Assembly: GCA_963693305.1 (NCBI GenBank)
Contig: OY855913.1
Location: 17,422,484-17,486,483, forward strand
From: Meandrina meandrites
Taxonomy: Eukaryota; Cnidaria; Anthozoa; Scleractinia; Meandrinidae
Reading direction: 5' to 3'
Length of the DNA: 64,000 nucleotides
A program made the translations under genes and the position numbers. Positions 47,401 through 57,970 of the stretch are shown here, one piece after another (the first letter of the stretch is position 1; each line of letters starts with the position of its first letter). Below the pieces are notes generated by a model. The model had not been told where the DNA came from. It made no database searches and saw only the letters and a program-made list of their open reading frames with translations.

Positions 47401-50400
47401 TTTGCTTGTATTTTCCATATTATCCATAAGGTGTTGTTTCACTTTTATTAGGGTTTGTTCTTTGCCAACGTGGAGGAATCCAAACATGGCCACAGTTTTA
47501 GCAGAAGTTAAAAGAGATAGTTGCTATGGTTCCGAAAAAAGAGGATTGCTCAAAGCCAACAAGCCAGTCGTTCTTTTACAAGCCGTCAAGCAGTCTAATA
47601 CTTTTTCATAAGACGTTCCTTGTTAAGGTGTGTATACCAGCTGTATCAAAAGATAATACGAAAAATATTGCAGTGGAAAAGGTCTTAATTTGAAGAATCA
47701 ATTAAGAGTTTAAGGCGATTAGTTTTAAGAGCCGTTTACTGATACAATGTAGAGAAGTAAACAAGCTTCCAACACTGTGACATCTGAGTAAGCATGCACT
47801 GTCTAGGAAAGCAGAACTTAGAAATCAGTCGATGAAACTTATATTTATGCAGGAAATATAAAAAGACAAATAAAACGTGTGAATTGTAAGATCTGCTTTG
47901 GTGGCTGAGAATTGGGCATAAGACACCCAGCACGTAGACTTGATACGGCTTATATCAATCCTCAAAAGCTTTTGAAATGAGTGGAATCCAATGGTTAATG
48001 CTTGTGGCGACATGACAAGACGGAAATAGATCGATGAGCCAAAAAAATAAACGCATTTTCGCGATGCTTTTGATGACCTGAAATATTAACCCAGCTTTCT
48101 GTAACTGTATAGATTTTCAGTTCCATTCATGAATTTATATCATTTCAATATGCCGTAGGGGCTCGATTTTAGGCCCTCCTTCCGAAAAGTGCCCCTCTTT
48201 AACGCGCTCTCCCCTTGGAATCAAACGAGGGTTCTTTCTTCAGCGCCTGGTTCTTCAAAACACGTTTAAAGGTCGCTAATCATTCCAGATTAGCGATAAT
48301 ACTTAGTGATTTCAGTTTTATATTTTTCAGTCAGGTTTTCTGTTTATATATTTTCTGTCCTCCAGTTTTGACGTCGACAAATCCCAACTCCACAAAACAT
48401 CAAAAAATATATTAAAAACCTCCACATTTGAGTGTTTTTCGGCTTTCGACCAGTCCGGCGCAGAATATTATTAAAAGCACCTCAGCTAAAAGTGTCACTG
48501 AGAGAGATCTATAGCAAGAGAGTTCATGCAGTGTTTACCGCGGAGATGGTGTCAGCTGCTGACGTGTCTCATTGGCGTGCCGCCATTGTCCCTCTTAGCT
48601 GGCGTTGGGAACGAGGAACAAATGGCTCTGGGAACACATGATTTGATTGGCGAGATTTTAACAAAGTAAGTTGAAAATCAAGCCAAAAAGCCACTTATGC
48701 CCCAGGCCTAGCCGGCTAAGAGGGACAGGTGGCCGTCTGGAGACGAGAATGGCATGCTGCAAGTTCCATCGCCTGATCCCTTCAAATTCAAATGAGTTCA
48801 TTTGCCGACCTCGTCAAGCTTGTAATGTAAAAACAATTAAATTAACCGGGTCCCGTTAAGTATTTTTAATCAGTCAACATACGCCTAAAAACAAATGGCC
48901 GCGAAGATAAATCTAATGTCATTAACACGGAACAACCCAACCCACACACGCCTTCATTCCCACCTACAAGCATGCAGAATACAGACAAAAGTGTTGGGAA
49001 TGTTTGCACTTGTGTTACTTCCCTAGAACAGTTCAGGAATGGTGTTTACTAAGTTGAATTTGAAAGTCGTTGTAATCGAGTATATTTTTACAGCCTTCCC
49101 AACTGCTTTTGTCTGTGGTTGTAGATGACGTTTACCAAATCCCGCCATGCTTGAGAGATTACACTGGGGAGGGGTGGGGGTGATTTTAGGGTCGATCTAG
49201 ACGATTCAACTTTGTCGTTAATAGCGCGTGCTGTTCGCGTCATGCAAAAATCGCATGCAACTTTCACTATATAACACTGTCTGGCGCTGCGTCAAAGTTA
49301 TATCTTCTAAATCGGCCTTTTACAATGCTTTTCACTTCGAGGCAACCTCGTTGCCAGGGCCAGTTCCTCGACGATTTTCAAAGGGGTGGCTCGTCGCCAT
49401 TTTGAAATTCGGAGAAGACCTTGGGGAAGAAGTTGCACGGTTGCACTTGGAGGTCGAAACTCGCATCACAGAGAGTGGGGAAGGACAGGGTTTATGCATC
49501 GAATAACGGCAAGAGTAGGTTTGCACGGTGAGACTATGTTCGCATGGAACTGAAGTGCCCAAGCACATTAACGAAATTAGTAACTGGTGCAGATTTCGTT
49601 AAGCACGCTGCAAATGAATTACACGAAAAAAATGAGTCACGTGAGATCACGTGAGCCCAAACAGTAAAAATTTAGTTAGGCACAAAGCTTCTTGGGAGGC
49701 ATGTCATTTCTCGACTTTGACTAATGGATTAACCTTGTTTTACCCCTTAACGCAAGCATGCATAACTCTTGGTTTACCATTGTCGTTCATCTGTTCTACG
49801 AACTACTTGCTAATGACAGACGTACTGGAAAAAGGAGATACAAATATGAAAAGAAACCGAAAGAAAAGTTGGACAGTCAGGCTTGGCGTGATGGACCGTG
49901 ATATTTGTTTAACTGATTATTTAATCAATCAAAACGGCTTTTATCAGACCGCTTATTAAACCATCAAGGTTATCAGCAATTTATTTTCAAGTGGAAATTA
50001 ATACACGAACTTACAAAATTCTTGTTCAAAGATGAAGTTAGAAGAAGTTCATGACGTAAGCTTCAAAAACTAAGATACTACTAAGTGTAGACATTTGCCC
50101 CAGGGAAAAATGAAAAAAACAAAACAAAACAAAACAATCATTTCTATTTTAATCCATTTGTTTTCAAAATGTCCACTGCAAACGACGGCTGCTGTTTCTT
50201 TTTATTCAAAGTGATTTCAACCACCCGAAATCAACCCCAAACTTGGTTACATTGTACTATTCAAGATCATTCTAGAATTTTAATTACTTCTAAAACATAG
50301 AAAGCGAGCTTCGTTGTTCTTTTGAGGATATTAAGCTAAACAGAAACAAAGAAGTGTGTCAGTGAATGAATGAGCTGCCACTGACAAATACGCGGAATAA

Positions 50401-51014
50401 ACAGACCGCTAAATGATTCAACCGCACATAATAATTTAGCATGCCCGCAAAGCCGCAACAATATTTTGTTGAATGCAAACAAAGCCAACTGTTTATTCCA
50501 CTCATTAGCAGGGTGGATCACATCTTTGATCAGTGTATAACAGAGCTTCCTTGTCTCTTTGCAAATGGTTTTAGAAAACCAAAAAAAGCGTGAGTTGTTC
50601 GTATCTCGGCGGGGTTGCCGACAAGCTGGCTTCGTCCCAATATGGAGCTTATTGTTTTGCTGTTGAGCGTAGTACTTGTCAAATGGCGGGATTCAAATGG
50701 AGTCCATTGTAAACGTCTTTTGCACTCCTGCTGTGACATTCTTTTTTGCTGAATTGTTTAAGTTTTGAAATTGCGTTTTGAGTGCTGCTTTTAGATGTTT
50801 GACATAATTGTTGGTATACTTCCAAAGGGTGTGAAGGGATTCTTGGGTGATTCCTATCGTTGTTAATACAAAAGCTCGCCAAAAGCCCAGTAGGCATTAG
50901 TTGTGCACAAATTCTCGCCCTGCAAAACGCTCTGTCTTCCTTACAAGTAGGAAACGCAATTTTGATTCCCGGACAGAACTATACCGGAAAACAGCATCAA
51001 TTAACAGATCAGCG
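44478..51014. other. Long region without recognisable genes between the ankyrin paralogues
   Basis: It includes the 3' UTR of ankyrin protein A and the 5' flank of protein B. I see no domain-bearing ORF. A short inverted pair at about 48577-48727 (GTCCCTCTTAGCTGGC and GCCGGCTAAGAGGGAC) may be a MITE. A 41-codon frame starting at ATG 47486 has no features to support it. Small exons of unknown genes cannot be excluded. Confidence 0.45.
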
Positions 51015-51647
51015 ATGAAAGTAATCAAAGGGAAAATGTCGTTCAGAGGACAGATGAAAAAGAGAAAGTTTTCGTGCCCCGACGAGGTGCTTTCGAAATC
51101 AGAGGAAGGCTCGAAACCGGCTGTAGAGACCAGAGAGAGAAAACTTTCCTCAGGCGAAGAGCTGACACAGGCCATAGTGAGAAGTCGCCGAAACGTCGAT
51201 GGAGTTGTCCGTAGAAGATACCAGTCGATGCCGATTTTCTCAAGCCCCGACGAAAGTCAAAAACCTCCAAGAGCTGTTTCCTTCTGTCCCGAGATTTTAC
51301 TTCTTTCTGCCGTTATGGAGAACAACACCGAAGAATTGGCGAAGATACTGCGAGAGGGAAACGTCAATGTGAATCAAGCGAACTCCATCGGGAGACTACC
51401 GATTCACGAAGCTGCTTCGGAAGGTTTCGTAGAATGCGCGCAGATTCTGATCGAAAATGGCGCGAATTTGACTTTGGAATGCTCGGAGGGTTTCACCCCG
51501 CTAGAAGCGGCCGTCATCAGCGGAAATTTTGAGTGCGCGGAACTGTTAATACGGAGCGGAGCGCCGATTGACAAAATCAAAAATGGCTACCTTGATCCCG
51601 TAATCACTGGGAACAAAGTGGCAGCCGACTGTAACGAAGAAGAATAG
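51015..51647 (+). CDS. Ankyrin-repeat protein B, 210 residues, with RVxF-like PP1-docking motif
   Basis: The first ATG of the open frame is 51015; the frame extends upstream only to a TAG before 50901. Residues 1-90 are basic and Ser/Arg-rich and contain KRKFSCPDEV. RAVSFCPEILLLSAV follows at about 95. RAVSF fits the [RK]-x-V-x-F consensus for docking on protein phosphatase 1, followed by an acidic-containing CPEI. Ankyrin repeats: RLPIHEAASEGFVECAQILI and FTPLEAAVISGNFECAELLI, with a degenerate first repeat (AVMENNTEELAKILREGNVN). The organisation matches PPP1R27-like inhibitors, but assignment to that subfamily is inference. It is about 7 kb from its paralogue in the same orientation, pointing to tandem duplication. 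Confidence 0.84.
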   Translation: MKVIKGKMSFRGQMKKRKFSCPDEVLSKSEEGSKPAVETRERKLSSGEELTQAIVRSRRNVDGVVRRRYQSMPIFSSPDESQKPPRAVSFCPEILLLSAVMENNTEELAKILREGNVNVNQANSIGRLPIHEAASEGFVECAQILIENGANLTLECSEGFTPLEAAVISGNFECAELLIRSGAPIDKIKNGYLDPVITGNKVAADCNEEE

Positions 51648-54334
51648 GTGAAGCGAAGGAACTCAGTTTTGGAAGTTGACGAAACGCGACTTAAAGGAAC
51701 TAGATGGGAGAGGCAAGCAGGATAAGAAACATTGCATGCTTTCAATTGAAACTAAATGGACAGAAATAGCAGAACTATGCGGTTTAGATTTCAGTGGTAT
51801 AGACGCATTTTGCAAATGCACGACAAAAAATACGCTATTTCTAAAGAGGCTTTGTTCAAAGAAAAGACGAGCATACTATATAGAGAAAATAATTTCTTCA
51901 TGTTAGGAATTGCTATAAATTTTATAAGCTATGCGTCTATAGCCCGCGGCAAAAGTGATTTTTTTCAAGAGCAGACACTGTTTTTTATTGTCAATACGGC
52001 ATGAATCTAAAGACTCTAATGGTTGCAAACAGCTTAGTTACATGTAACGTTGTGTTATTTCCTGAGTGAAATTGAAAAATTATATTGATTAAGCTGAAAA
52101 ATCGTGTGTTGAATTCAGTACTTTAACTGTTGATATAGTGTCTTGATAAGGCCCTAACGTCATTGCTACCAAATCGCTACAGCGGTTTGCCATAAAACAT
52201 GTTTTCGGCCTCAAGACATCGATGGAGGGTTAAAGCTATTCACTATCGAGAAGTAAGTGCTTGGTTAAAAGAGTGTAATTCCAAGGTAGCCAATGAATGC
52301 ATCAGTTATTTGGCTAATAGGTCTTGATAACCACCTGTTGCGATGTGTTATATAAGATTCTCAACGCACGTGAACTTAAAATCAACTCTGCAATTATTAA
52401 ATAAAAAAAAACAGTGTTTCAAGTTTGAGAAATACATTGTTGGTAGCTTTTATCGAAAGGGCTTTCTTAGTGTACCCCGTTGTGCTTCGTATTGCCTGAA
52501 CTTTATCAGTATACTTCCGTCTTCACACTTTCTCTTGTTGAAATTTAAAATCAGAGTATTCCTGTCTGTAGTGTGATGTTGTTTAAAATGACTTGCGAGG
52601 GGCTTAAAAAAATGATCGTAAAACAGTTCGTCACGATCGGTTACACGACGCCGTGTCAAGCTACTTTCAAGTTTATTGAGGTACAAGAGTGCCAGAGGTA
52701 ATGACAAACCATATTAAAGCACACGGACGGTCAAGATTGAAACGAATTGCTTATGGCAGGTTTTCACGATAGTCAAAGGCACAAGTATGAGTACAAGCAC
52801 GAACTGAAGGATAATCGCATAAGTAAACGGAACGCACTCGTTCTTCTTACGCTGTCCTTACTGGGAATAAACATAAGCGGTAGAAGAACGAACAATTTTG
52901 TTTTTCTGTACTTGTTCTTGTTCCTAGTGAGGGCACGGTGCTTATATGGTTATGCTTCTGCTTGTGGTTATGCTCAGTGAATACCAGCCTTAATGATTCT
53001 TCCGAGAAACTTGAATTTTTTTAGGAAGTGCCATAGCGTAGTTGCCTTAAGTGTGTTTACGTTTTACGTCTTACTGTTTGTAATTCTTTCGATTTTTAGA
53101 CTGTTTTTCCTTTGTTCGAGAATCAATAGGAACCCGTGGGCATGTTATGATGGATTGAATTTGTCACATCGCCAACTCGCTGTAATTTATATTAAGTTTA
53201 CTCAAATGGTCGCACTATGTTGCAAAATATGTCGATGATTACTTGCTTTCAAGGCATGAGGACTTTTCACTTGTAATAGTTTGTCAGTCCGATCTATTTT
53301 TAGCAATGATGCCACAATTATCATTGACAACACGATTTGTTCTGATTGTGGATTGTGGTTTGAAAATTCTTCAAACTGTGCGTTAATTACGTCCATTTAG
53401 CACTCAAAATATCACCATTAGACCTTGACACCCTGCAATTTTTAAGGCTTACTCATTTTTCGTGAGTTCGCTATTGACCGCGGTCTGTGTGACTGTCTCA
53501 TGAGGAACTGGTGCCGAATCCAAAAATAAGACAAAACGGCGTCCTCAATCCTATAGCCAGAGCCCACGGACCCCTCGGTCAGTGGATGATCAACAAGTGT
53601 CCATCCGCTGACCGTGATAAACGAATGAACAAAACAACGAATTTGAATTGCGCAAATTTCATGGGCTGTTTTCACTTTTGCGTTAGTTTTAAAAGAACTG
53701 AGTGTGTAAACCACCCTAACACCACTCAGGTACAAATTTTCGACGGAACGATGGCTCGGTGCGTATCCTGCAAAAAAATACGCAAGTATGTCAAATATGC
53801 GACCGAGATATTAAAAAATGTGTTTTATTTACAAATGATGAAAGAGTGATTCATTACACTGGTAACTGTTTCTCGGTGTTAGTGTTCTTTTCACTTTTGT
53901 GTAGTGACGGCCGAAGAGGATCAATAGTTCTGCTTCCACCGGTCGACACCATGCTTGTCGCCTCCAACATGGGGACACAAAGTCATGGTTTCGATCATAC
54001 CCAAATGAAGCTAGCAACACATCCCATAAGGTCACGTTAAGGCATCTTGTCCACCACGTACACTTCACTACATTTTTCACCCTCGGTAACTGGACACCAG
54101 CTCCTGTAGGGGACAATGAGTCATGGTCCTGACCATATACGAAGACTACGTCTGTAACATCCAATAAAAGGACACCAATATTCATGGTCCTTGCCATACT
54201 ACAGTTCATTTGTAACGTCCAAGGTATCTTCCCCACACTCCACAGCTGTAACCTCAGGTAAGGCTGCACATCCCAGTTCCATTAACGATCAAGGGACCCA
54301 GAGCAGTGGTGCTCGCAGCACTACACTAGATTTA
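51648..54334. other. Intergenic region after ankyrin protein B
   Basis: No gene is recognised. There is an inverted-repeat MITE at 52757-52990. A small stem-loop at 53577-53616 pairs CGGTCAGTGGATG with CATCCGCTGACCG. Loosely repeated CATGGTCCTGACCATA-like units lie at 53988, 54122 and 54184. The many ORFs on both strands lack motifs. Confidence 0.45.
52757..52990. repeat. MITE with AAGCACAAG/TTATGCTTCTG-type low-complexity arms
   Basis: GCAGGTTTTCACGATAGTCA at the left and GTGAATACCAGCC at the right pair loosely in inverted orientation. Between them, arms of CACAAGTATGAGTACAAG and CTTGTTCTTGTTCC types mirror each other. This composition explains the ORF across it. Confidence 0.55.
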
Positions 54335-54865
54335 CAGTCAACTCTAGTTATAGCGGACACGCTCGGGACCTAGTTTAGTGTCCGTATTATCGAGAGTTCG
54401 TAATAGCGGGGTGTAAGAAAAAAGTGCCGTTAACATACGTGAAATAACATAGTCCATGACGAGGTTATCAACAGTGGTGAAAGTGCTAAGCAGTCGTTGG
54501 GATTGGAGGATGAGGGTTTAATCTCTCCTAAAGAGTCTGGAAGGAAAAGGCGCAAGCTGAAGTGGAAAAGCAAAGTCTGTTCTACAGCTTCCAGAAGTCT
54601 TTTTAGTGTGTTTCAGACAAATAACGAACAACAGACTGCAATTTTACGTAACTATGTCATATTAGAAGTTCATGGTGTCCGCTTTATCGAGAGTCAAAAC
54701 AATAAAATTGTCCGTTTGGTACCACCAAAAGTGTTCGTGATTCCGTAATAGCGGGAATCATTTTCAGTCAAACCTCTATAGCTTTAATTTCGCCGGGGAT
54801 CTGAATTTTGTCCTTAATAGCAAGTGTCCGTAATAGCGGGGTGTCCGCAAGGCGAGAGTTGACTG
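54335..54865. repeat. 531-bp Tc1/mariner-type MITE with CAGTCAACTCT ends
   Basis: The left end CAGTCAACTCTAGTTATAGC is preceded by TA. The right end GGCGAGAGTTGACTG is followed by TG, a likely mutated TA. Internal GTGTCCGTAATAGCGGGGTG units repeat near both ends. The 83-residue ORF inside is not a gene. Confidence 0.75.
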
Positions 54866-54950
54866 TGTTTCCTTCAGTAAATGAGAACCTCCGATTGGAG
54901 GACACCAATCCTAAAGAAGCGTTCCTTAGACGTGGTTCTTAGACTTCCCT

Positions 54951-56260
54951 TCACACTGAGGTTTGTTTGTATTCCTTCAACCATTTAACCATCCTTGCCT
55001 CGCTTGTCTTCAGTTGTGCAGGTTTACCAGCTATATTACGTTGTATTTTATCCAGGGTTTTGCTCTGGGCTCTGACGGCGATTTCTCCGGGAGATAATGA
55101 GTGGAAAAAGCTCTTAACCTGGTGAGATGGAATGTGTCCTGACGTTAGAACATTGCGCATGCGATCATTGGGATGTAGCGACCACCTCAAACGAGTCTTT
55201 ATCCTTGAACTTATGCACTATAAGTCGAGCTCTTTTCACGATAAAATAAGTTTGCATGCGCCGCTAGTGAAAACAGGGCTGTGTCACGGATTTTAGCCAA
55301 ATTTAGGCATACGAAAATAACAACGAAGGAGGACAAGAATTGAACAAGATTTAAACTGATTGAGATATGGATTGGCGAAATACGGTTAGGCTAAACACTT
55401 TTCAAAGTTAATCTCATTTGCTTGTAACTTTAAATTATAACGTCCGGGAGATATAGGGCGTTTTCATATGACGTCACGACAGCCATATTGGTGTTCCAAA
55501 ACAAAGAAACGGCGGCCATATTTAATTCCGGGAATTAAACTCTGTTTTTATGCAGAAATTGTCTTTTGTTTTAGCAAATCAATATGGCCGCTGGTCACGT
55601 GAGTGAAAACGCTCTATATGAAGTTACGGTTCTGTCCCCGGGTTCTGTCATTTCGAACCATAACAGTAATTTCTTCGCCAGCATTAAGTTTCATTGCGAG
55701 TATTTGGCAAGACGTAATAAAACAGACTAAACTCAGCCGCCGACACCGTCTCTTTAACACGTTAGAGGACAGAAGAAAACAATCAGATACACTTACCATT
55801 TTCAGCTGGTCGTTGGTATGAAAACTTCCAGCTACTGCTTTTACAAGATTGCCAAGCTTGTAGCTTCCACCATATCTGATGAGATTAGTGCAAACACGTA
55901 TTAAACTAAATTGCCCACATTAAACAGGTTATTTATTATCAATATGAGGCTGGGACAATCTCGTCCCCGAGCCCGCGCTACCCTTATCCAGCAGAACGGG
56001 CAATGTTGCCGAACGCTGGTCAAGGAAAACGTGGAATGTGGGAACGGGATTGAAGCTGGATCCTAGATCGGTTGGCCAATGGAGTAAAGATTAGGCCTCA
56101 TCACCTGTAGATCGGTTACCTTCGTGCAAGTGTTTTCCAATATTTAACAATAAAATCCCATCTCGCGTATATCTTTCCGCGCCCCTTGTCAATTAGCTCT
56201 ATCCAGTACAAGCTATCCTGGGGCCGAACTTTGTTTTCTTCTAAACTGAAGAGCAGATTT
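54951..56260 (-). CDS. NPEPPS: NPEPPS-like M1 aminopeptidase, last three coding exons (partial)
   Basis: Puromycin-sensitive aminopeptidase is a zinc M1 peptidase that trims N-terminal residues from peptides. Exons on the minus strand: 56120-56260, 55797-55875 and 54951-55118, with GT-AG borders and phases that join cleanly. Motifs in order: VRPQDSLYWIELI and ARWDFIVKYW (human VRPQDTVSV, AAWKFIKDNW); YGGSYKLGNLVKAVAGSF (human YQGGFLISRLIKLSVEGF); VKSFFHS, then RMVKWLKEY near the end (human VKAFFES, AAWLKRD). Together they encode about 129 C-terminal residues of the helical domain. The catalytic GAMEN and HExxH parts are not in the window. No further upstream exon was found before 64000, so the rest is either beyond the right edge, with the GPCR pair inside an intron, or lost. 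Confidence 0.82.
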
Positions 56261-56649
56261 CTAGTCAAAAAAAAGAAATAAAATAAAACAACAAAACAAA
56301 ACATTAAACAAAAGCAAGTTAAAATAACTACGCAGTGGATGGCGCATTCTCACGACTTTGCAATTGTTTACAACTTCCCGTCTATTTTTCCCTTTTAGCG
56401 CCTTTCAATAACACGCAAACTCTGAGGTTCAAGGGTCAAAACCTAACTAACGATTGCGTTTTTCGCTGCTGCCAATCACAATTATAACGATCGCCAACGA
56501 ACCTCGAAAAACAAAATGCATCGAAATCTACCAATCACAACCGATGGACGTGACCTTTGAACCTGTTAAAGTGAAATGGTCCGTTTACATAAAGCTCAAG
56601 TAAACGTAGCCGATGACCTTAGCAAAGTTCGTGTAATTGAACGGCGCAG

Positions 56650-56985
56650 TAAGTACCCTCTGCGTGGAGTGGCCCTTCCCTGCTTAGAGCCCCCCTTCCC
56701 TGTTTTGATGCCCCCTTTCCCCACTTAGAGTCCCTTCAGCCCCGTTATGAGTCCCCCTTTCCCCGTTTTGAGTTTCCCCTTCCCCGCCTTGAGTCCCCAG
56801 TTCCTCGCCTCGATTCCCCCTTCCCCGCCTTGAGAACCCACTTCCCACCTAGAATATCCAGCCTTGAGTACCATCTCTCCTCTTCGAGTTTCCTTTTCCT
56901 GCCTTACGTTACCCCTCGCCTCGAGTACCCCTTCCCATCTTGAATGTCTTCCGCGTACCCCCTCCCCCCCCACTCCCCCAACAAA
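56650..56985 (+). repeat. Degenerate CCCCTTCCCCGCCTTGAGT tandem repeat upstream of the GPCR
   Basis: About 15 imperfect units of 18-22 bp, of the form TTCCCCGCCTTGAGTCCCC, occupy the plus strand. A shorter version lies at 62335-62575 in the second copy. The minus-strand ORFs (RWEGVLEARGN type) are translations of this repeat, not genes. Confidence 0.8.
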
Positions 56986-57970
56986 CACATAAGCTTTGAG
57001 GTCGCCTGTTATACATCCAAACGAGGCAAATGTGACAGGTGTATGAACAGGTGTCCTGTGCAATAATAAAAACAATTTTAAAAAATGCGAGTTGAGATGA
57101 CTTAGATGATATTATAATATATAAAATACAAACAGAGATTTATTCATTGTCACTTGAAACTAATCTTCTTCGGTTGTATTTGACACTTTATCAAGAAATC
57201 TTGATTTTTACTTCAGAATGTTTCATTAATATTTGATACAAAGATAACAGAGATTAAAAATCGTCAAAGAGAACTTCATTCAAAGGAGTTTTTCGCCGAG
57301 CCTTGAGTTAGAAGGAAAATTTTTAGTGGAACTTGAACTCACTATGAATGACACCGCGCAAGAAAGAATGGTACAGCTTTGGCTGTCACTCAGAAATGGA
57401 GAGCGTTGGTTGGTTGGTATCGAGTCTGGGGTCTATTTCGTAATCATATTGACCGCCTGTTTGGGAAATATCTTGCTCAGCTACGCCATTTACAAAACAC
57501 GAAGCCTCCGAGCTTCTCAAAATTACTACTTGGTATCGCTAGCAGCCACGGACGTGCTCAGTGCAATTATTGTTATGCCTTTCACATTTGTGGTGCTTGT
57601 AAAAGAAACATGGCCGTTTGGAGATTTTATTTGTAAGCTGCAAGGAAGCGTGATTATGATTTGTAGTGCTGTTTCATTGCTCACATTGGGGATGATCTCC
57701 ATTAATCGTTATCTGAAGATCGTTAGATCTGTGAGCCTTTACCAGAAATTATTTCGTAAAAGAAATGTTTTAATATCTATCGCGATATCTTGGATTATCG
57801 CTGTTTTTATCCTGTCTAGTGCCTTTGCCTTTGGTAAAGAAGTATTTTATTACCATCCAGGAAAGTGTATATGCTCTCTTAAACTTGATCTGACGAGCAA
57901 CCTAGGACTATATATTGCTATTATTTACGTGAGTTTCACCTCCGTAACATTTTCAATAATTGCTTTTAGT

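Noticed and set aside
52747..52980. Small membrane-protein-like ORF
   Set aside because: Low-complexity arms of an inverted repeat explain the composition.
54497..54748. 83-residue plus-strand ORF
   Set aside because: Lies inside the CAGTCAACTCT MITE and has no motif.
56725..57075. 116-residue minus-strand ORF (GEGVRGRHSRWEG type)
   Set aside because: Reads through the C-rich tandem repeat upstream of the GPCR. Also seen, shorter, in copy 2.
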